A stretch of 38,948 bases of DNA from JACJYE01 sp964432875 (lineage in GTDB: Bacteria; Bacteroidota; Bacteroidia; Chitinophagales; Saprospiraceae), in contig CAYSPJ010000041.1 in NCBI GenBank assembly GCA_964432875.1, positions 1 to 38,948 on the forward strand, written 5' to 3'. The first letter of the stretch is position 1; every line of letters begins with the position of its first letter. The notes under the pieces were generated by a model. That model worked only from the letters and a program-made list of their open reading frames with translations. It was not told where the DNA came from and did no database searches. Made by a program: the position numbers and the translations under genes. Below, one piece after another: positions 34,018 to 38,948 of this stretch.

Positions 34018-35358
34018 ATGGATCAGGAAACAACCAATCAAACAAAAGCAAGCAACCAGAAACCCCTCTTTTTCAAGATGGGCTTCATCGTGCTACTGAC
34101 CCTGCTATTGCTGTTGCCGATGGCTTGGGTGAAAGGGCTGATTGCCGAAAGGCAAGGGCTTCAGGACAGCGTGAAAGACGACATCGCCATCGCGTGGGGA
34201 GGGAAACAGCGGATTACGGGCCCGCTCTTGGCTATCCCCTATGAGAAAACCATCAATGCCCTGCCCGAACCGTTGACCGAACGGCATGTGCTGTTTGTGA
34301 CGCCAGAAGACCTCGCCATCCATACGGATATTGATACCGAAACCCGCTACAAAGGCATCTTTAGCACAGCTGTCTATACCGCATCAGGCAGGCTTTCCGG
34401 CAGTTTTGACCTCCGCCTCATCCCGCAGCAGGCCGATGTGGAATACCGATTGGAGGAGGCTGTTTTATTGGTAGGCTTGAGCGACCCCACCAGCATCGTG
34501 CAGAAGATAGCTTGCCAGTGGCAGGGGCAGGAAAGCAAAGCGGTACCGGGCATCAAGCACCACGCCTTTGCTACTAATGGCTTCCACTGTGCGGCGGCGC
34601 TCGAGCCCGGAGCAGGTAGCTACAGCTTCCAGCTCGAGTTTGCTTTCCGGGGCAGTTCCGAGCTGCATTTCCTGCCGACGGGCAAAAACAGCAGCATCTC
34701 GGCGGCAGCCGACTGGCCCTCGCCCTCCTTTTCCGGCAAGAATCTGCCGTTGGAGCGCAATATCTCCAGTACTGGCTTCACGGCCCGCTGGGGTGCCAGC
34801 GAGTACAGCCGCCCGTTCCCTGCGTTTTGGTCGGATAGCGAATACAAGGATGCCATGAACCAAGGCTTATTTGGCTTGACCTTGCTTCAGCCTGCCGATC
34901 ACTACCAAAAAAACATGCGTACGGCCAAGTACGCTTTTCTGGTCATCGCCTTGAGTTTCCTGGCTTTCTTCCTGTTCGAGATTTTGCTCAAGGCCAGGAT
35001 ACACCCGGTGCAATACGTCATGGTCGGCTTCAGCCTGGCGATTTTCTACGCCCTCTTGCTCTCTTTCTCCGAACATATCGGCTTTGATTGGGCCTATCTG
35101 ACCTCCTTTGCGGCGGTTTTACTGCTCATCGCGCCCTACGCCTATAGCATCCTGAAGCGGGCGCGGCCAGTATGGCTGCTCAGCGGCTTGTTTACCATGC
35201 TGTATGGCTACATCTTCGTCATCTTGCAATTGGAAGATTACGCGCTGCTAGCCGGCTCCTTAGGCTTGTTTGCCATCCTGGCCGCCGTGATGTTGCTTTC
35301 GCGCAAGATCGACTGGTATAACCTCCAGGCTAGCAGTCCAGCAGAAAAACAGGCTTAA
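34018..35358 (+). CDS. creD: Inner-membrane protein CreD
   Basis: 446 aa, the family's usual size. One N-terminal helix (MGFIVLLTLLLLLPMAWVKG) is followed by a long periplasmic part of about 250 residues that begins with VKDDIAIAWGGKQRITGPLL and has LPTGKNSSISAAADWPSPSF and RPFPAFWSDSEYKDAMNQGLF. A cluster of about six helices follows from residue 300, with KYAFLVIALSFLAFFLFEI and HPVQYVMVGFSLAIFYALLL, both CreD hallmarks. CreD is linked to envelope integrity and, in E. coli, to colicin tolerance under CreBC control. Here no CreBC is present and the winged-helix protein probably replaces it. The end overlaps the convergent OmpA-protein gene by 4 nt. Confidence 0.93.
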   Translation: MDQETTNQTKASNQKPLFFKMGFIVLLTLLLLLPMAWVKGLIAERQGLQDSVKDDIAIAWGGKQRITGPLLAIPYEKTINALPEPLTERHVLFVTPEDLAIHTDIDTETRYKGIFSTAVYTASGRLSGSFDLRLIPQQADVEYRLEEAVLLVGLSDPTSIVQKIACQWQGQESKAVPGIKHHAFATNGFHCAAALEPGAGSYSFQLEFAFRGSSELHFLPTGKNSSISAAADWPSPSFSGKNLPLERNISSTGFTARWGASEYSRPFPAFWSDSEYKDAMNQGLFGLTLLQPADHYQKNMRTAKYAFLVIALSFLAFFLFEILLKARIHPVQYVMVGFSLAIFYALLLSFSEHIGFDWAYLTSFAAVLLLIAPYAYSILKRARPVWLLSGLFTMLYGYIFVILQLEDYALLAGSLGLFAILAAVMLLSRKIDWYNLQASSPAEKQA

Positions 35359-37634
35359 AAATTCAGCCGCCCCAACACCCGGAATTCGGTACGCCGGTTT
35401 TCGGCATGCTCTTCCTCCGTGCAGGGCACCCCGTCGGCGCAGTGATTGGCCAAGCGGGATTCGCCATGGCCAATCGCGATGAGGCGCTCGCGCTGAATAC
35501 CTTTGCTGACCAGGTATTTCACGACGGCACCTGCCCGCCGCTGAGAAAGCTGCTGATTGGTGCTCTCCGTGCCGTTAGAGTCGGTATGTGCGCTGACTTC
35601 CAGGATGATATCGGGATTGTCTTGCATCAGGTGCAAGAGCTTGATAAGCTCCTCCACCGATTCTGAACGGACGCTGGAGCGGCCCGAATCGTAATAGACA
35701 TTGATGGTGAAGGCCAGGCTGGAATCTTCGCCCTGCTTGCTTTTGAAGCCGAAGGCAGCATCTTCCGGGCTGGCCTTCACGGGCAGCCCCTCGCCCTCGC
35801 TTTCGGCGTCTAGCGCATAGGGCGTCAGGAAAACATTGAGGGCTGGGGGCTGCTCATCGGCTATGGCACAAACTTTCTTGTCCACGTTTTTGGAGAAGAA
35901 ATTATCTCTTTCGGCCCTGACCTGGTAACAACACCCTGGCTCGAGAGGGATGGCAAAGCGCCCTTGCCGGTCGGTGGAGACGATAGATGGGTCGGAGCAA
36001 TTGCTGGCAAATAGCTTGAGTTGTGCTTGATATACGGGCTTGCCGGTAGCTTGGTTGAATACCGTGCCTTTAAGCAAAGGCATGGAAGCATCGGCCACCG
36101 GCGCGCGGCCTGAGGTGTCAGTTTCCAGCATGGTGCTATCTACTTCCTCCTCGGGCCAGGGCTCCAGGGCCAGGGCGATGTAGAGGGTATCGGAAATGGG
36201 CTTACCTTCCTCGGGGCAGACTTGCAGGGCCCGCTCGGCATAGCCTTCGGCTTGGCCGCTGAGGGTACAACATTCCGACAGGCGCAAGTAGAGGCGGCCA
36301 GCTTGGTCGGCCTGCAGTATTTCCTGGGTACAGGCATTCAGCACGCGCGCGCCGGCGATCGGCTCGCCGGAATCCAGATTGACGACATCGACCTGGGCCA
36401 AGCGGCCAGTTTTGCGGAACAAGTAGATATCATCGCTCCCCACCCCGCCGCTGCGGTTGGAGGTAAAATAGCCCGATGCCTCATCAGGCATGAGGATGAT
36501 GCTGAAGTCGTCGTACTCCGTATTGATGGGGAAGCCCAGGTTTTCGGGCTTGGCCCATAGGCCGTCTTCGCCTTCGCGGCTCCAGAAGAGGTCCTGCCCC
36601 CCCAGGCCAAAGTGGCCGTCGGAGGAAAAGTAGAGCTTGCCGCCAGGGGTGATGAAGGGGAAGACCTCATCGCCTTCGGTATTGATGGCCGGGCCCAGGT
36701 TGATGGGCGGCCCCCACTGCCCATTTTCAAATAAGGCGTAGTACAGGTCTCTGCCGCCGAACCCGCCCGGGCGGTCGGAAGAAAAAAACAAGCGCTTGCC
36801 GTCCAGGCTGAGGGAAGGGTGGGCTACGGAGTAGTCGTCGCTGCTGATCGGCAGGGGCGCCAGATCAGACCACCCGCCCGTAGCCAGGCGGCGAGCCGAG
36901 CTGATCTCGAGGCGGTCCCGCTTTTCTGGCGACTCGAAGTAGCGCGTGCGGGTAAAGAATATTTCGGTTTGCCCTTCGTTGAAAGTAGCCGTGCCCTGGT
37001 GGAATTTGGAGTTTAATGCCCCGGCAAAAAGTTCGGGCGGAGAGTAAGCCTCGCCGCTTTTGGTAATCATAAACAGCTTGGTGAAACGGCGGCCCTTGGC
37101 ATCGGCTTCCCGCTCGGAGGTAAAGACCAGCCCTTCTTTGAAGAAGGCGGGCGCAAAATCAGCATAAGCAGAATTGAAGCTCAAGGATTCGACCTCGGCC
37201 TGCCCCTTGAGCTTATTGCGCAAGATCTCCTGCTGGGCACACACGTCCGATAATTCCTCACGGCGCGGGTCATAAGGCTTGATCTTCAGATATTCCCCGA
37301 AGACCTCTTGTGCCGCTTCGCATTGGCCCAAGCGCAACAAGCTGAGGCCGTAATGCAGCCGATGCTCCGCCTGGGCCCCTGGCAGGCTGATGGACTGCGC
37401 GTACCACTGCGCAGCAGCCTGGAAATCTCCGGCTTGCCGATAAGCTTCCGCCAAGGCGAGCTTGGCTTCCGGCAAGCCTTCTTTTTCCACCACCTGCAGA
37501 TATAGCTCGATCGCCGTGCTCAAGTCGCCGGCTTTAAAATGCTGCTCTGCTTTTTTCATTTTTGCGGCCTGGGCAGCCAGGCTGCCCACAGCTAATAGCC
37601 AGCACAATGCCAGCAATGTCATTCGTTTTCCCAT
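35355..37634 (-). CDS. TPR / PD40 propeller / OmpA envelope protein (PorE-like)
   Basis: 759 aa from the ATG at 37632-37634 (MGKRMTLLALCWLLAVGSLAAQ signal peptide). TPR helices cover about 25-140. A PD40 propeller covers about 150-400, with LSLDGKRLFFSSDRPGGFGG, ITPGGKLYFSSDGHFGLGGQ and MPDEASGYFTSNRSGGVGSD. Two carboxypeptidase-regulatory-like domains follow, the second starting LKGTVFNQATGKPVYQAQLK. An OmpA C-terminal peptidoglycan-binding domain closes the protein (about 640-759; VYYDSGRSSVRSESVEELIK, VSAHTDSNGTESTNQQLSQR, NRRTEFRVL). This is the exact order of PorE (PG1058), the T9SS component that anchors the machine to peptidoglycan. Bacteroidota have many paralogues, so true PorE function is only possible. 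It ends 4 nt inside creD. Confidence 0.9.
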   Translation of the reverse strand: MGKRMTLLALCWLLAVGSLAAQAAKMKKAEQHFKAGDLSTAIELYLQVVEKEGLPEAKLALAEAYRQAGDFQAAAQWYAQSISLPGAQAEHRLHYGLSLLRLGQCEAAQEVFGEYLKIKPYDPRREELSDVCAQQEILRNKLKGQAEVESLSFNSAYADFAPAFFKEGLVFTSEREADAKGRRFTKLFMITKSGEAYSPPELFAGALNSKFHQGTATFNEGQTEIFFTRTRYFESPEKRDRLEISSARRLATGGWSDLAPLPISSDDYSVAHPSLSLDGKRLFFSSDRPGGFGGRDLYYALFENGQWGPPINLGPAINTEGDEVFPFITPGGKLYFSSDGHFGLGGQDLFWSREGEDGLWAKPENLGFPINTEYDDFSIILMPDEASGYFTSNRSGGVGSDDIYLFRKTGRLAQVDVVNLDSGEPIAGARVLNACTQEILQADQAGRLYLRLSECCTLSGQAEGYAERALQVCPEEGKPISDTLYIALALEPWPEEEVDSTMLETDTSGRAPVADASMPLLKGTVFNQATGKPVYQAQLKLFASNCSDPSIVSTDRQGRFAIPLEPGCCYQVRAERDNFFSKNVDKKVCAIADEQPPALNVFLTPYALDAESEGEGLPVKASPEDAAFGFKSKQGEDSSLAFTINVYYDSGRSSVRSESVEELIKLLHLMQDNPDIILEVSAHTDSNGTESTNQQLSQRRAGAVVKYLVSKGIQRERLIAIGHGESRLANHCADGVPCTEEEHAENRRTEFRVLGRLNF

Positions 37635-37809
37635 AGTATGCACACGCTTTAGGGGCATCTGCTGGGTAGATGTAGAATTCATAATGCCCATCGTTTATTA
37701 AAAATCGGTTTCGCAATTGTGTCTGCAAAAGCTTACGCAAATCCCCGGTGAATGTTTCAGCAATCGCGCTTTTTCGTAAATTGCCGCCTCGAAAGCAAAA
37801 ATCAGGCCC

Positions 37810-38631
37810 ATGCAGATTACCGCACTTTATACCTACCCCATCAAAAGCCTGGCGGGCATACCGCTGCAAAATGCGGCCCTGACGGCCCGCGGGCTGGCCT
37901 ACGACCGCCGCTGGATGCTGCTGGGCCACGATGGGCGCTTCCTGACCCAAAGGGAGCTGCCACAGATGGCTTTGCTGCAGCCGGAATTGACTGCGGAGGG
38001 CTTGCGTATCCACCATCGCAGCAGGCAGCTGGTGCCGCTGCTGCTCCCGCTGCCAGGCCCCGAACCGGCCCCCAGGCTGGACGTACAAGTCTGGGATGAC
38101 TTTTGCCCGGCAGCGCCCGTGGGCGAGGAAGCCGATGGGTGGTTTAGCGAAGCCCTGCAGATGCAATGCCGCCTGGTCTATATGCCCGAGGATGTGGTGC
38201 GCCCTTTGAGCCCGGCCTATGGCCAGCCCGGCGAGATCGTGGGCTTTGCTGATAGCTGCCCCCTGCTGGTCATCGGGGAGGCCTCCCTGGCAGAACTGAA
38301 CAGCCGCCTGGCCAGCCCGGTGCCGATGAACCGCTTCCGCCCCAATATCGTCTTCTCCGGCGGGCAGGCTTTTGAGGAAGATGGCTGGGAAAACTTTTAT
38401 ATCGGGAGCGTGCCCTTGCGCGGCATCCGCCCCTGCGGCCGCTGCCAAGTGGTCAATATCGCTCAGGAAACTGGCCAGCCGGGTAAAGAGCCGCTGCGCA
38501 CCCTGAGCACTTACCGCCAGCGTGGGCATAAAATCTTGTTTGGCTTGCATGCCGCCTGGCTGCCGCAGCCCGGCGAAGAGATGGCCCACCTGAACCTTGG
38601 GGATGTTGTGGGAAATCAACTTACAGGTTGA
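37810..38631 (+). CDS. MOSC-domain protein (YcbX/mARC-like)
   Basis: 273 aa. The N-terminal MOSC beta-barrel domain (MQITALYTYPIKSLAGIPLQ, RGLAYDRRWMLLGHDGRFLT) is followed by the MOSC domain. That domain has FADSCPLLVIGEASLAELNS, NRFRPNIVFSGG and the molybdenum-binding Cys motif RPCGRC (C209, C212). Proteins of this class bind molybdenum cofactor and reduce N-hydroxylated compounds (mARC) or detoxify base analogues (YcbX). No ferredoxin domain is attached, so electrons must come from a partner protein not seen here. No signal peptide, so cytoplasmic. It is divergent from the PorE-like gene with 175 nt between starts and is followed by more than 300 nt without a gene. Confidence 0.88.
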   Translation: MQITALYTYPIKSLAGIPLQNAALTARGLAYDRRWMLLGHDGRFLTQRELPQMALLQPELTAEGLRIHHRSRQLVPLLLPLPGPEPAPRLDVQVWDDFCPAAPVGEEADGWFSEALQMQCRLVYMPEDVVRPLSPAYGQPGEIVGFADSCPLLVIGEASLAELNSRLASPVPMNRFRPNIVFSGGQAFEEDGWENFYIGSVPLRGIRPCGRCQVVNIAQETGQPGKEPLRTLSTYRQRGHKILFGLHAAWLPQPGEEMAHLNLGDVVGNQLTG

Positions 38632-38948
38632 TGATTATGCCGTGGCGAGCGCGTGGCAGAGAAGACGCCTGCGGTACCCTCAGCCTCATAGCTATCTGCT
38701 TTGGGGAAGGGATGGCATCTAGGCTGTTGCATAAGGCCGTTTTTTTGGAGAATCCGTTCCCACCATTTTTGAGTATGGCATTTTGAATTCCAATGTCAAG
38801 TTGCCACGCTTTCATGCTTGACTGCAGGAGCTTGAAGCATAGGTTTTCTTTGCAAAGCTCGGTTTTAGGGCCCTGCTCTTTGGGCCGTTCTCACCCTTCT
38901 TTTCCTAGATGAAAAGAAGCAAAAATCACGGCTTTATTTGTTTCTTAA
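38632..38948. other. Non-coding tail of window with a small hairpin
   Basis: No convincing gene. A minus-strand frame (to 38815) overlaps the MOSC gene end and is not protein-like. CTTCTTTTC (38896-38904), loop CTAGAT, GAAAAGAAG (38911-38919) is a perfect 9-bp hairpin without a following T run, in a GAAAAGAAGCAAAAATCACGG context that I recall as a recurrent intergenic text in Bacteroidota. Confidence 0.4.

Noticed and set aside
38621..38815. Minus-strand frame of 64 codons at the window end
   Set aside because: It overlaps the MOSC stop and has no family resemblance or ribosome site.
38896..38919. Intrinsic terminator of the MOSC gene
   Set aside because: The hairpin is A/T-pair rich, lacks a T run and is 265 nt past the stop.

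Overview
This window looks like a chromosomal scaffold from a Bacteroidota bacterium with fairly high G+C, most likely a Saprospiria (Lewinella/Phaeodactylibacter/Haliscomenobacter-like) organism. That is an inference from gene content: two secreted proteins carry C-terminal type IX secretion (T9SS) sorting domains, two envelope proteins have the TPR plus PD40-propeller architecture of the PorE/OmpA type, and there is a multidomain caspase-family protein, a CreD/winged-helix unit and many lipoproteins. Three runs of exactly 100 N (15429-15528, 20398-20497, 26942-27041) are scaffold gaps of unknown true size. I saw no tRNA, rRNA, CRISPR array or intact insertion sequence.

Layout. 0.2-9.1 kb: an RND efflux operon (adaptor then permease, minus strand) and a second, orphan RND permease (plus strand). 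Between them is a minus-strand cassette holding a tiny secreted Cys-rich peptide and a DUF4221-like propeller lipoprotein. A pentanucleotide tandem repeat sits in the divergent promoter region. 9.3-13.3 kb: two small unknown genes, then a minus-strand set of thioredoxin, two YeeE/YedE-type thiosulfate/sulfur transporter halves and an OprO/P-like porin. 13.6-19.6 kb: a caspase-like protein cut by a gap, a Gfo/Idh/MocA dehydrogenase, a small membrane protein and a large secreted M14 zinc carboxypeptidase-like protein. 19.7-24.3 kb: a small unknown protein, then a T9SS metalloprotease whose 5' coding end is a long ATAC tetranucleotide repeat, followed by a T9SS propeller protein. 24.3-29.4 kb: phosphatidylcholine synthase (pcs), a divergent symporter strikingly like the animal high-affinity choline transporter CHT1, and priA. 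29.8-38.6 kb: a TPR/PD40/SPOR protein, a Kazal-type inhibitor lipoprotein, a membrane protein/winged-helix regulator/creD cluster, a TPR/PD40/OmpA protein and a MOSC protein.

The two most exciting points are these. (1) The metzincin protease gene has a start codon immediately followed by (ATAC)n that leads into its signal peptide. Only repeat counts divisible by three keep the protease in frame, which is the design of a phase-variable ON/OFF switch. The assembly breaks inside this repeat. (2) The CHT1-like choline symporter lies head-to-head with phosphatidylcholine synthase, so the locus reads as a self-contained choline-to-phosphatidylcholine module. Further candidate contingency sites are the AAGGT tract at 5883-5925 and a C8 run just upstream of the porin start.

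Limits: everything is by eye from sequence. Family names rest on recognised motifs and remembered family sequences, not on searches.
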